A stretch of DNA of 64,000 nucleotides from Cacajao melanocephalus (lineage: Eukaryota > Chordata > Mammalia > Primates > Pitheciidae), in assembly GCA_963573385.1 (NCBI GenBank), contig CAUYLG010033144.1, positions 1 to 64,000 of the forward strand, read 5' to 3'. Numbering within the stretch: position 1 is the first letter of the stretch; each line of letters starts with the position of its first letter. The position numbers and the translations under genes were made by a program. Below the pieces are notes generated by a model, which was not told the origin of the DNA, made no database searches, and saw nothing but the letters and a program-made list of their open reading frames with translations. Below are positions 1 to 11,318 of this stretch, in pieces.

Positions 1-1086
1 TTTCAAAAAACCAGCTCCTGGATATATTGATTTTTTTTGAAGCGATATTTTTGTGTCTCTATCTCCTTCAGTTCTGCTCTGATCTTAGTTATTTCTTGTC
101 TTCTGCTAGCTTTTTAGTATTTTTGATCTTGCTCCTCTAGCTCTTTCAATTTTGATGATAGAGTGTAGATTTTAGATCTTTCCTCACTTCTCATGTGGGC
201 ATTTATTGCTATAAATCTCCCTCTAGACACTGCTTTAAATGTGTCCCAGAGATTCTGGTACATTGTGTCTTTGTTCTCATTGGTTTCAAAGAACATCTTT
301 ATTTCTGCCTTCATTTTGTTGTTTATCCAGTCAACATTCAGGAGCCAGTTGTTCAGTTTCCATAAAGCTGTGCGGTTCTGAGTTCTAATTTGATTGCCTT
401 GTGGTCTGAGAGACTGTTTGTTATGATTTCCATTCTTTTGCATTTGCTGAGGAGTGATTTACTTCCAATTATGTGGTCAATTTTAGAGTAGGTGCAAAGC
501 GGTGCTGAGAAGAATGTATATTCTGTGGATTTGGGGTGGAGATTTCTGTAGATGTCTATTAGGTCTGCTTGGTCCAGATCTGAGTTCAAGTCCTGGATAT
601 CCTTGTTAATTTTCTGTCTCTTTGATCTGACTAATATTGACAGTGGAGTGTTAAAATCTCCCGCTATTATTGTGTGGGAGTCTAAGTCTCTTTGTAGGTC
701 GTTAAGAACTTGCTTTATATACCTGGGTGCTCCTGTATTGTGTGTGTATATATTTAGGATCATCAGCTCTTCTTGATGCACTGATCCTTTTACCATTATG
801 TAATGTCTTTCTTTGTCTCTTTTGATCTTTGTTGGTTTAAAGTCCATTTTATCAGAGACCAGGATTGCAACTCCTGCTTTTTTTTGCTCTCCATTTGCTT
901 GATAAATCTTCCTCCATCCCTTTATTTTGAGCCTATGTCCTTGCACATGAGGTGGGTTTCCTGGATACAGCACACCAATGGGTCTTGACTTTTTATCCAA
1001 TTTGCCAGTCTGTGTCTTTTGATTGGGGCATTTAGCCCATTTACATTTAAGGTTAATATTGTTATGTATGAATTTGATCCTGCCGT
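1..1086 (-). pseudogene. L1 ORF2 N-terminal part (endonuclease domain), broken
   Basis: This is homologous to the first third of L1 ORF2, the AP-like endonuclease domain that nicks target DNA. The expected start codon position (1086-1084, minus) reads ACG instead of ATG. The first about 50 codons, with the IQETH motif carrying the catalytic Glu, are in one frame; a small deletion near 935 moves the rest into the frame open from 1000 to 353. There the active-site segments GDFNTPLS and [11 protein letters not shown] (Asp/His pair) are still visible. A second deletion near 380 shifts the frame again, and the sequence continues as WKLNNWLLN...[11 protein letters not shown] down to about 114. The reverse transcriptase part lies outside the window. 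Confidence 0.92.
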
Positions 1087-1152
1087 TTTGATGCTAGCTG
1101 AATGTTTTGTCTGTTAGTTGACACATTTTTTTTTTCATTGTGTCGATGGTCT

Positions 1153-2162
1153 TTGCCATTTAGTATTTTTTTGGAGTGACTGGTACTGGTTGTTCCTTTC
1201 TATGTTTAGTGCTTTTTTCAGGAGCTCTTGTAAGGCAGGCCTGGTGGTGACGAAATCTTTCAGTAATTGCTTGTCCATAAAGTATTTTCTTTCTCCTTCA
1301 CTTATGAAGCTTATTTTAGCTGGATATGAAATTCTAGGTTGAAAGTTCTAGGATGTTGAATATTGGCCCCCACTCCCTTCTGGCTTGTAGGTTTTCTGCC
1401 AAGAGATCCACTGTGAGTCTGATGGGCTTCCCTTTGTGGGTAACCCGACCTTTTCTCTGGCTGCCCTTAGCATTTTTTCCTTCATTTCAACCCTGGTGAA
1501 TCTGATGCTTATGTGCCTTGAGGTTGCTCCTCTTGAGGAATATCTTTGTGGTGTTCTCTGTATTTCCTGGACTTGAATGGTGGCCTCACTTGCTAGGTTG
1601 GGGAAGTTCTCCTTGATAATATCCTGAAGAGTGTTTTCCAGCTTGGATTCATTCTGTCACATTCAGGTACACCTATCAAATGTAGATTAGGTCTTTTTAC
1701 ATAATCCTGTATTTCTTGGAGGCTTTGTTCATTTCTTTTCACTCTTTTTTCTCTATTCTTGCCTTCTTGTTTTATTTCATTGAGTTGATCTTCAATCTCT
1801 GATATCCTTTCTTCTGCTTGGTCGATTCAGCTATTGAAACTTGCGTATGCTTCGGGAAGTTGTCATGCTGTGTTTTTCAGCTCCATCAAGTTATTTATAT
1901 TCTCCTCTAAGCTATTCTAGTTAGCATCTCATCTAACCTTTTTTCTAGGTTCTGAATTTCTTTGTATTGGGTTAGCACATGTTCTTTTAGCTCTGAGAAG
2001 TTTGTTATTACCCACCTTCTGAAGCCTGTTTCTGTCAATTCATCAGATTCATTCTCCATCCATCTTTGATCCCTAGCTGGTGAGGAGTTGTGATCCTTTG
2101 GTAGGAGGGGAAGCATTGTGGTTTTTGGTGTTTTCATCCTTTTTGTGCTGGTTTCTTCCCAT
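1153..2162 (-). pseudogene. L1 ORF1 remnant (RNA-binding coiled-coil protein), broken
   Basis: An ATG at 2162 (minus strand) begins an ORF1-like frame (MGRNQHKKDE...) that hits a stop after about 30 codons. ORF1-like sequence continues in another frame, including residues like SPARDQRWMENESDEL and GFRRWVITNFSELKE, then again meets stops. Intact L1 ORF1 encodes a protein of about 340 residues with a coiled coil, an RRM and a C-terminal domain. The span here, about 1.0 kb to the expected stop near 1153, is normal, but the reading frame is interrupted several times, so no full ORF1 protein can be made. Confidence 0.85.
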
Positions 2163-3228
2163 CTTAGTGGCTTTATCTACCTGTGGTCTTTGTAGTTGGT
2201 AACTTTTAGATGGAGCCTCTGAGTGGACATCGTCCTTTTTGTTGATGATGAGGTTATTTCTTTCTGTTTCTTAGTTTTCCTTCTAACAGTCAGGCTCCTC
2301 TGCTGCAGGACTGCTGGAGGTCCACTCCAGACCCTGCTTGCCTGGCTATCACCTGCGGGGGCTGCACAATAGTAAGGGTTGCTGCCGGTTTCTTCTTCTG
2401 TTATCTTCGTCCCAAAAAGGTACCTGCCAGATGTCGGCCTGAGCTCTCCTTTATGAGGTGTCTCTTTGGGTATACGGGGGTCAGGGAGCTGCTTCAGGAG
2501 ACAGTCTGTCCCTCATGGGAGCTCAAGTGCTGTACTGGGAGCTCTGTTGTTCTGTGCAGAGCTGCTGGGCGGGTAATTTTAAGTCTGCTGCAGCAGAACT
2601 CATAACCGCCTCTTTTCCCAGGTGCTCTGTCCTAGGAAGGTCAGCTTTATTTTTAAATTCCTGTCGTGCTGTTGCCTTTTTTCATAGATGCCATGCCCTG
2701 CATGGAGTAGTCTAGTCACAGTCTGCCAGCAGAGGCATTGCTGAGCTGTTCTGGGCTCTGCCCAGCTGCTGTGTGAACTGCCTTGGTAGTGGCGGACTGC
2801 CTTGGTAGTGGTGATTGCCCTTCCCCCCACTGAGCTGGACTGTCTTTGGTCCAGCTGCACTTCCTGTGAAACTCTGAATCCAGAGCATTTCAGATTGCTT
2901 GTTTTGTGGGGATGGTACCCGCTAAGCCAGATCACCTGGCTCCCTGTCTCTGCCCCTTCCCTTTCAGTTGAATGGGTAGCTCTGTCTCTCAGGTGTTCCA
3001 GGCGCCAGTTGAAATGGCCGCCCAGATTTGTGTGAGTTTCTGTGTGCCAATCCCGCACCAGCTGAAACCGCCATGCTGAAAACTCGTGGTACTTTTCAGC
3101 TGGGGAATCTCCTGGTCTGTGGGCAGTGAAAATTTGTTTGGAAATGCAGTGGGCACTCACCCTCTGCGTTGTTCTTGCTGGGAACTGCACTCCGGAGCGG
3201 TTCCTATTTGGCCATCTTGGATCCTCCC
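2163..3228 (-). promoter_or_regulatory. L1 5'UTR / internal promoter remnant
   Basis: This is the GC-richer leader of the L1 above, between its 5' terminus and the ORF1 start at 2162. The first bases contain the YY1-binding type motif CAAGATGGCC (minus strand), which in L1 positions transcription initiation. In younger L1s this region also carries an antisense promoter, which here would point along the plus strand, the same way as TAF3. Whether this older leader keeps that activity cannot be read from sequence. Confidence 0.75.
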
Positions 3229-4353
3229 TTGAGTTGTGTTTTAAGGGTCTAATTTCGGTTACGTTCTAGACAGGACAGTTTTAAAATATTTTATAAGGAG
3301 ATGTCAATGGAATTAAATATTTTTAAGCCTCATTTAATACTAGAAGATGTAATGATGAAGTTCATCATGATTGTCTTTGATGTCATGCCCTTCTTTTCCT
3401 TCCCAGCATCCAGTGCTTGTATTCCTATTATTTCCTGACTGCCCCAGCCACCTGTCCTCACAGCAGCTTCCCAGCTGGGCCTGACTCTGACCTTCCTGGC
3501 AGTGATGCCCTGTGTTCCCCACTCACCGAATCCTCAACATCCCATCACGTTGTTTCACTTAGGTTCCATTTTCCCAGTCTTCTCACCTCAAAAAGTAGGA
3601 TAGAGATGTTCATTTGCTAGTGTCATGGTCTTAAAAATATTTTCACAGCAACATTTTAAAGATATTGCCTTTACTCAAAGATAATATCTACCACCTAAAT
3701 CAAGTGGTAGAATTTCATGAACAGGTGCATGTTGGTCAGTGACGTATTTAGGGGCAGGAGTAGCTCTGCCCTTAGATCATCCCACACGCATGGTCAGCTA
3801 CATGTAGACATGGCCCTAATAATAAAGATGTTCAGCTCTTAGAATGAGGATGCCAGATGTCAGTACTCGCATTTTAGCGATGAGAACACTTAGGTCTTGG
3901 GAGATGAAATGAGCTGTGCTAGGTTGAACTTGGCTCTGCGAATGGATCCCAGGTGTCATTTCAGTTCAGCTCCCTGCCCAGCCAACATTTCCATTCCTGT
4001 CGTCATACCCATTGATGCAGCTCCATGTGTACCTTGTGCAGATTCCTGCCTACCATGTGAACTGATGGCTACAAAATATGTTTAAGGACAGCAAATCATG
4101 TCTTGTTTGACTTTATAGTCCTAGTTAACATAGACCTCTCCCTAGTGAGATTCAGAGTGCACTCCCTAGGTAAATGAATGAATTTTTGTAGCATTGAGTC
4201 ACTTCAAGGAGCTGGTTACAATAAATATACCTAAATTCAGACAAGTAGAAAGATACTTTTTGAAAAATATACTTTTTTTGTTTTTTAACCTGTTTACCCC
4301 ACCTCTCCCATGTGATCCAAGTGTGCATTTAAATGATCCTTTCATTTGCTAGT

Positions 4354-4517
4354 AAAAGAGGAATCTATTGGCTGGGCGTGTTGGCTCACGCCTGTAATCC
4401 AAGCACTTTGGAGGCCAAGGCGGGTGGATCACCTGAGGTCAGGAGTTCAAGACCAGCCTGACCAACATGGTGAAACCCTGTCTTTATTTAAAAAAAAAAA
4501 AAAAAGAGGAATCTATT
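4354..4517 (+). mobile_element. Monomeric Alu left-arm insertion with 16-bp target-site duplication
   Basis: Only an Alu left arm is present (4370-4490), with the S-like segment CACCTGAGGTCAGGAGTTC. It ends in its own A-tail at about 4488-4501. It is bounded by a perfect 16-bp direct repeat AAAAGAGGAATCTATT (4354-4369 and 4502-4517). The duplication shows that the short form inserted as such and is not a later deletion product of a dimer. Confidence 0.9.
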
Positions 4518-5453
4518 ATAAAAACAGTGACATGCATGGACTAATAGGAAAGTTTGTGCATCATTGTAGAAATTAATTGCATCAACATACATTTTCCATT
4601 TACAGATTCTGACACAAGATTGTGTGTATATTTTTAACCAATCGTAAGAAGTCTGGCTTTAAATATGTTTAATTTTTGATGAAATATATGCAGATAGCAT
4701 TTTGTTCTTTTGCTTAAAGTTTAAGAATGAAAGAATATTTTCTGGTTAGTTTGAGAACATGCCACTGAATTTTAAAGTTCCATGCATCTGTGTAGTTAAG
4801 TCAGATAAAAAGCTTTTATGCCATGTGCAAACAATTTCCCTTTATTTCCTAATGTCTATGAGCTTCTTAGATTATAGTGTTTCTTTAAAGGCGTTTACTA
4901 TCCTAGTTAAAAAGATAATTTGTTCTAAGTCAATATTTGTAGTAGCTTAGAATTAACCTCCCCAAAATCCTTTTGGTGTGTTCAGACCTTATTGCCTTGT
5001 TTTGTTTTTGTCTGAGAAGTTTAGAAAACAAGCATGTTTTTCTCATTATTCCTGAGGAGAATGTAGAGAGTGTGGATTATTTATTTGTGTTATTAATGAA
5101 GGAAAATTGAAATGGAGTTTGTAGTGTCCTGCTCCCATCAACGTTGGTAAAGTTTTTGAAAGATGGGGATTAATATGGATACATTTTGTTGCTTTTATGT
5201 GATTAAAAAAGAATTTGACAATGGTTCTGCAGTCACACTCTGATACTTTCAGGGTAAAGGATCATGATGTCTGCAACTTATTCTCAAATAGTTCCCCAAA
5301 ATTATAATATAATTATGTAATTATGCAAATATATGTAGTTATATAATATATATTAATTAGTGTATCTGCTTAAAGGGTATTCATGAATTATTTATAGTAT
5401 TCTTACAACTTTTCTATGTTTGAAATTATTTCAAATTTAAAAATTAAAAAATA

Positions 5454-5692
5454 GGCCAGGCACGGTAGCTCATTCCTATAATCCCAGCACTTTTGGAGGC
5501 CAAGGTGGGCAGATCATGAGATCAGGAGTTCGAGATCAGCCTGGCCAGCATGGTGAAACCCCATCTCTACTAAAAATACAAAAATTAGCCAGGCATGATG
5601 GCACACGCTTGTAATCCCAGCTACTTGGGAGACTGAGGCAGGAGAATCACTTGACCCCAGGAGGCAGAGGTTGCAGTGAGCCGGGATCTCAA
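5454..5692 (+). mobile_element. Alu, 3'-truncated
   Basis: The Alu head (GGCCAGGCACGGTAGCTC) and a nearly full right arm are visible, but the element stops at GAGCCGGGATCT near 5692 with no CACTGCACTCCAGCC segment and no A-tail. Unrelated AT-rich sequence follows directly, so the 3' end was lost by deletion or rearrangement. Confidence 0.88.
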
Positions 5693-5907
5693 GGTAAATG
5701 ATGCTGATGAACTGATCTTGTTGATCAAGGAACTCATGCACTAAGAAGTTGAAGAACTTGTTTGTTAAAAACTTAAAGCTAATAATCAATTTGTTTCTCA
5801 CATATGTCCACAAGAGTCCTTTTCTCCAGTTTCAGAACACTAAAATAACAGAAAATAAGTTCTTGGTTCTCGGGAAATAAAAATCTTTGAAATACTTCAT
5901 ATATACA

Positions 5908-5910
<3 letters not shown>

Positions 5911-5958
<48 letters not shown>
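5911..5958. repeat. (TC)n microsatellite
   Basis: About 24 TC units run with a single TG interruption. It is likely length-polymorphic. Confidence 0.95.
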
Positions 5959-7197
5959 GATGTTGGAACACAGCTATTATTATTATGTCTATTTTGTTGA
6001 AGTAGAAAGGGCCTGTGACCCAAATTTTTTTTTACTATGTTTGCAATAACATATCAAGATGAGATATCTTATAATATTAAAGCTTCTGTTGACCAAATTT
6101 TGCAGTTTTATAATACAGCTGCTTCCACAGATTAGTATAGGAAAATATTTTTAAAATATTGATAGGATATTTTCCAGATTATTAATAAATGGTCATTATA
6201 CACATGCATGCAAACAATACTTTGTTGCCATTCAATTATTATCAAACTGAAATTCACCTTTACCAGTGATAAAGGCTAAACAGTTCAATAGCCATTACAC
6301 ATTTATCTTATTCCAAACACTTAAAACACAGAATTAAAATTATTCATGTAGTAAAAAGCCAGATACTCATTATCTGTAATCATGGACCAAGTCTGCATTT
6401 GAGCAGGCAAAAGTTAGATCAACTATATTTGTTTTCATTTTTAAAATTCTAATATTTTTAAAATATGTTCACTCAAGTGGAAGACTTTTATACCAGGAGA
6501 ATGGATTAGTAACCATTGGACATTTCTGCAACAGTGAAAATAAATCAACTACAGCTCTCTGCATCAACCTGGGTGAATCTTCTAAACATAATGTTGGGTA
6601 AAAATTTAAAAAGAAAAAAAACAAAGAACATTATAGTATGATACCATTCATATAAAGTTCAAAAACAACCAAACTATGTACAAATGTGGTAAAACTACAA
6701 AGGAAACAGATTGAAGACCAAGATAGTAGTTCCCTGGGGGCTGGGGTAGGAGTGGAGAAAGCAGGGGTGAGTGGGAAAGGAGCCACAGGGTTGGGAGGGC
6801 CCTGCACATGCTCTTCTGAAGTCAGGCGATGGCCTCACAGGTATTTGTTGATTACTACACTTCATAACTTCCATGCACATTAGTTATACCTGCTGGTAGG
6901 TGTCAGATCATTTCTAATTTTAAAAATTGTTTAAATATCTTCACGCTTTCCTTTTCTTATTAAAAGTTTCCAGCTTTCTTTTCTGATAAAGTTCTTCACT
7001 CATTTTAATTGATTTTGATGCTGCAATTGAAGCTTTCTTATAAAGTCTTAAAAAGTAAATAAATTATAAATTAATAAAAATAAGAAACCTCTGTTGGTTC
7101 TAAAAAAATATATTTTAAAATGTGTGTATTTTTAAGTATTCTTAAAACCAACACTTGAAGTAGTTTACTTTAGTTAGTTTAATTTGTTTGTTTGTTT

Positions 7198-7482
<285 letters not shown>

Positions 7483-7520
7483 AGTGGTTAAGTTTTATAA
7501 TTCATTTCTATTCCTTTAAA

Positions 7521-7592
7521 TAACATAAAGGAATGAATACAAGTTTTTGCAGTGTTAAGTAATGTGAAGGAATGAATATAAATTTTTGCAGT
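7521..7592. repeat. 39-bp tandem duplication
   Basis: The segment AAGGAATGAATACAAGTTTT at 7528 recurs as AAGGAATGAATATAAATTTT at 7567, followed in both by TGCAGT. The period is 39 bp and there are about 1.8 copies. Confidence 0.85.
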
Positions 7593-8456
7593 AGGGACTG
7601 GAAAAACGAAAGTGAAAATAGGCAATAAAAACAAAATAACAAAAACTGAATAAACCCCCTAGCTTGTGGAGTCCTACTTTAAATCAAGCCTAATGTTATT
7701 TTTTTTTACTCAAACACAAACAACCATTAATTTTTTGATACTCTTATGAGTTGAGCTCTAAATTCAAAATAAGCCAATATATTTTCTAAAGTAGTTGTAT
7801 GAAACCATCCAATTTTTTCCTAGCCAAGCCTCACATTTTTCCTTCAGTTCAAAGGCCTGTCTGGTAGCCATTTTGCCAGTTCTAATCTGATAGAATTGCA
7901 TATTAGTAAAATAATACAATACATCATACTATACAGAAAAATCCAAATTTTCAAGTTATTCCAACTATTAAACAGGACTACATCTGGAGGACATGAACCT
8001 GTCTTACTAGTAGTCCTGGGTATCCCGTCTTCCCTTTCTATGGACGGCAGTTTCCCTGTGGTCTCCCAGTATCTCCCTGAGGCCTTCCCTGGGGGACGCA
8101 CACTGTTAGAGCTAAGCCAAATCCAGATTAGCCCCCAGAGTTAGAAAAGCAAGGTGCACTGTAACATGCTCTAAAGACCCTTTATCCTGCCTAAGCCAAA
8201 TCTTTATCATTCTGCTTTGGCATCATTGGGATTTATGAACCTCTGTGGAGCAGGAGGAGGTTCTTTGAAATTTAGAAATGTAATACTAATAAGTGAACGT
8301 TCATTCACCTTCAGAATATTCTAAAGCTGTCTTCTTTCTGATATTTTCATGTTTATCTGTTGGCAGTTGAGCAGATCTGAAGTCTGTCTTGTCATTCTGA
8401 TAAAGAAAGTGAGGGAGGGAAGAGTTTAGATGAGCTGAATGTGGTAGGTCTAGGAC

Positions 8457-8560
8457 AGGGGTCAGCAAACCTTTTTTGTAAAGAGCCGGATAGTAAATAT
8501 TCTAGGCTTTCTTTGTTGCATGCTTAACTGAAACACAGTAGAGCCCAAAGGGAGTGTGCG
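8457..8560 (+). mobile_element. Fossil DNA transposon, hAT-Charlie-like fragment
   Basis: It begins CAGGGGTCAGCAAACC and continues with GTAAAGAGCCGGATAGTAAA and AGGCTTT, the recognisable terminal part of a common non-autonomous mammalian hAT element. The inner part is too diverged to follow. The family assignment is from memory and the subfamily is not claimed. Confidence 0.6.
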
Positions 8561-9762
8561 GTTATTTCTAGTTGCTAAGAGAAAGCATTACAGAAGAGGT
8601 AATACTTGATGGGAGCTTTAGAAGTCACCAACTATTAGGAAGGCAGAGACATTTCAGGCACAGGGAATTGCGTATGCAGAAGTACAGGAGTGTGACACAG
8701 CACCATATATTTGGGGATTGCAGATAAGTTAGTGTGGCTGGAATGGGTAGAGCCCACAGGGGCTCAGTGTGAATGACGAGGTTACTTCCCTGGCTTAGAT
8801 GAGGGAGTGCCTTGTCAGTCATACTAGAGAAATTGGATTTTTATGTTTTATTTTTTCTTCCGATTTCACACATGGAGAGGATTTTTATATTTTAGAATAA
8901 TGATTTTCAAACATGTTTTAGCCTCACAACAAAAGCTTTTGTGGAAGCTCTGCATGTAAAATAGATAACCCTAGGCGTAACTCTTCTGTGTAATAGAGAA
9001 CAGCCGTCTCTACTGCGCAGCAGCCTCAGAAGGGCTTCTGCAAACCCTCAATTTTCAAGGGATGCCTTTTGCAAACCGCTTCTGAAGGAAGCAATGAAAG
9101 GTTTTTAAGATGAGGAACCACACACTCAGAAGTGCGTGTTGAGAAGATCACCGTAAGACGACCTGAGAGATGGTTCTGAGAAAGCTGCACTGGAGGCAGA
9201 GACTAGGTAGAAGGTTCTTGCAGCCAGAGAGGAGATGCTGAACATTGAAATTAACAAGACAGAAGCAGAGGGAAAGCACATTAAAGCAAACAAAGTAGAA
9301 AACATGTGCTCTCAATTCAGATCTGGCGTAGAGGAGGGCAGAGAATCTCCAGGGACCCCAGTTTCCTGACTTGGGACCTGGTGGATGATGCCATCATTAT
9401 CGTGAATCAGTAGCAGAATTGATGAGGTTGTGATATTCCTTATGGTGCATTCCCGTGCATCACCTCACTTGTTCTCTGTCTATGCACCCTTCATGCTTTT
9501 GCAGCTTGAGTTCTGCTGTTGGCCTCATCTTCACTGACTCTTAAGCATTTGGCTTTGTTCACTTGGCTTCCTCTTTAAAACTCTTGCTCCCTTGATCTCT
9601 TTCTTTAGTTCTTCTTCCTCTTCTTTTTATATCTAGGTATTCCTCAAAATACCTGAACCTGCTTCCTCTTGTTTCTTCCTTGCTCATATCATCCATCATG
9701 GCGACTTCAGTTATCTCAACAATGCTCTTTCTCTCACACACTCTGTCCTGTTTTCTGATCAT

Positions 9763-9831
9763 CTGGGCTCAAGTGATCCTACTGCCTTGGCCTCCCAAGA
9801 TGCTGGCATTACAGGTGTGAGCCACCATGTC
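9763..9831 (-). mobile_element. Alu fragment
   Basis: A short Alu piece in reverse orientation contains GGGCTCAAGTGATCCT and GGCATTACAGGTGTGAGCC. It covers about 70 bp, with no tail and no second arm. Confidence 0.75.
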
Positions 9832-11318
9832 TCCCCAGGCTCAAAGCTTTGAAATTGTGTTTGAGTCCTTGCTCAACTCATATACCTTAATTATTTATCA
9901 GATTCTATCCATTCTGTCCTCAGAATATCCTTCACTTCTGTTGCTTCCTGATCATTTCCACTATTCTAGCTCTGACCCTAACTGCTTCTCACATCGTTTC
10001 AGTAACCCACGTTATTGCTCTCCTTAGGTACCTGTTACCTCCCACCCCCATCCATCATACATGGTCCTGCCAGGGTGACTTTTCCCAGCACACACCCCAG
10101 GCATTTTTCTCCGTTGTCTAAAAACCTTCTAGGTCCAAAGTACCAGTAGAGTAAAGATTATATTTCTTTTTCTGGAATTCAGAAGTCCTAGGATCTGGAT
10201 GCAACTTTATAAATCTGCTTCCTACGGCTGCCATCTTGCATTCTACTTTCCAGACAAACCATTTTCTGTTTCTCGTATACTCCCCATGTTTCACCCTCAT
10301 CTCTTTGTCATCTGACCCTTCATCCTGGACTTCACCACTTCCATGCTCCAAGTATCCCAAACACTGCATAATTAATCAAGCCTCCCACACATGCTTGACC
10401 TCGAGGAGATCTGTCTCTCCTTTGACCTGCTGTAGCACTTTATCTGTCTGTGGCACTAATCACTTTCTATGGGCTAGACACATCCATTATTGCTGCACTA
10501 AATTGTAAGCTCTTTTAGGTTATGATTTATTTCAGTGGCCCTTTTAGACTTTATCGTTGCGCCATATATGCTTAGTTAATATGTGTCAGGAGAAATAATC
10601 TGATCTTAGAAAAACTCAGCCAAGTAGGCAGAGCAAGTAACATCAGCGCCTTTCTGAAAGATTAGGAAAAAGGCTGAGAGAAGTTAAGAGAGTCCCCTAA
10701 GCTCTCTAGTGCCAGAGCTCTAACTGAAACACCATTTGTCAAGTACTTGAACCAAATGTATTTCATTGCACCATATTCCCTCTCCAAGTAGCTCACGTCA
10801 AGCAAGCAAAGTAAGATATAAGTAGTATATGAATTGGTTACAAAAGTCCTAAAAATACCTTTCTGTCATTTTTGATAATAATCCATCTCTTGATTTTTTT
10901 AAAGGGGTGTGTGTGGGTGTGCACGCACACGTGCTTCTATATGCATGAGAGGGAGATAGAGAAAGATAGTATTTACTGGTTAGGAAAAGAATTAATTCAG
11001 GAAACAACAGAAGGCCAACTAGAAATACTGAGCAATTTCCAGATCCTGAGATTAGGGCCAGACCACGTGAAAAGACAGTAATCAATTTGTGTATCTGCTG
11101 TTACTGACTGCCATAATTCTTTTAAGAATTATGGCACACAGGTTTGGAAGATTCTTGAAAACTGACTGCTTTACTTTCTAAACACTGTCAATACTTTGTT
11201 TTTTTGTTGTTGTTGTTTTGTTTTTGTTTTTTTAGAAATCATGTTTGAAGCATTATTTTTATTTCTTAGGTTTTGCTACATTCCAATAATACTTCTTTTT
11301 TTCTTCTTCCTTTACCAG

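Larger units (their letters stand above)
1..3228 (-). mobile_element. LINE-1 element, antisense to TAF3, 5' end present, 3' part outside window
   Basis: A LINE-1 retrotransposon lies on the minus strand, with its 5' end near 3228 and its 3' part cut off by the window edge. Read on the minus strand it starts with the typical L1 5' end, including a YY1-type site (plus strand GGCCATCTTG, 3210-3219). A 5'UTR of about 1.07 kb, a degraded ORF1 and the start of ORF2 follow in the usual order and spacing. The 5'UTR differs clearly from the youngest human L1 type, so I place it in an older primate L1PA/L1PB lineage; the exact subfamily is not determined. Frameshifts and stops in both ORFs show that it cannot move by itself. 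The target-site duplication cannot be checked because the 3' end is missing. Confidence 0.93.
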
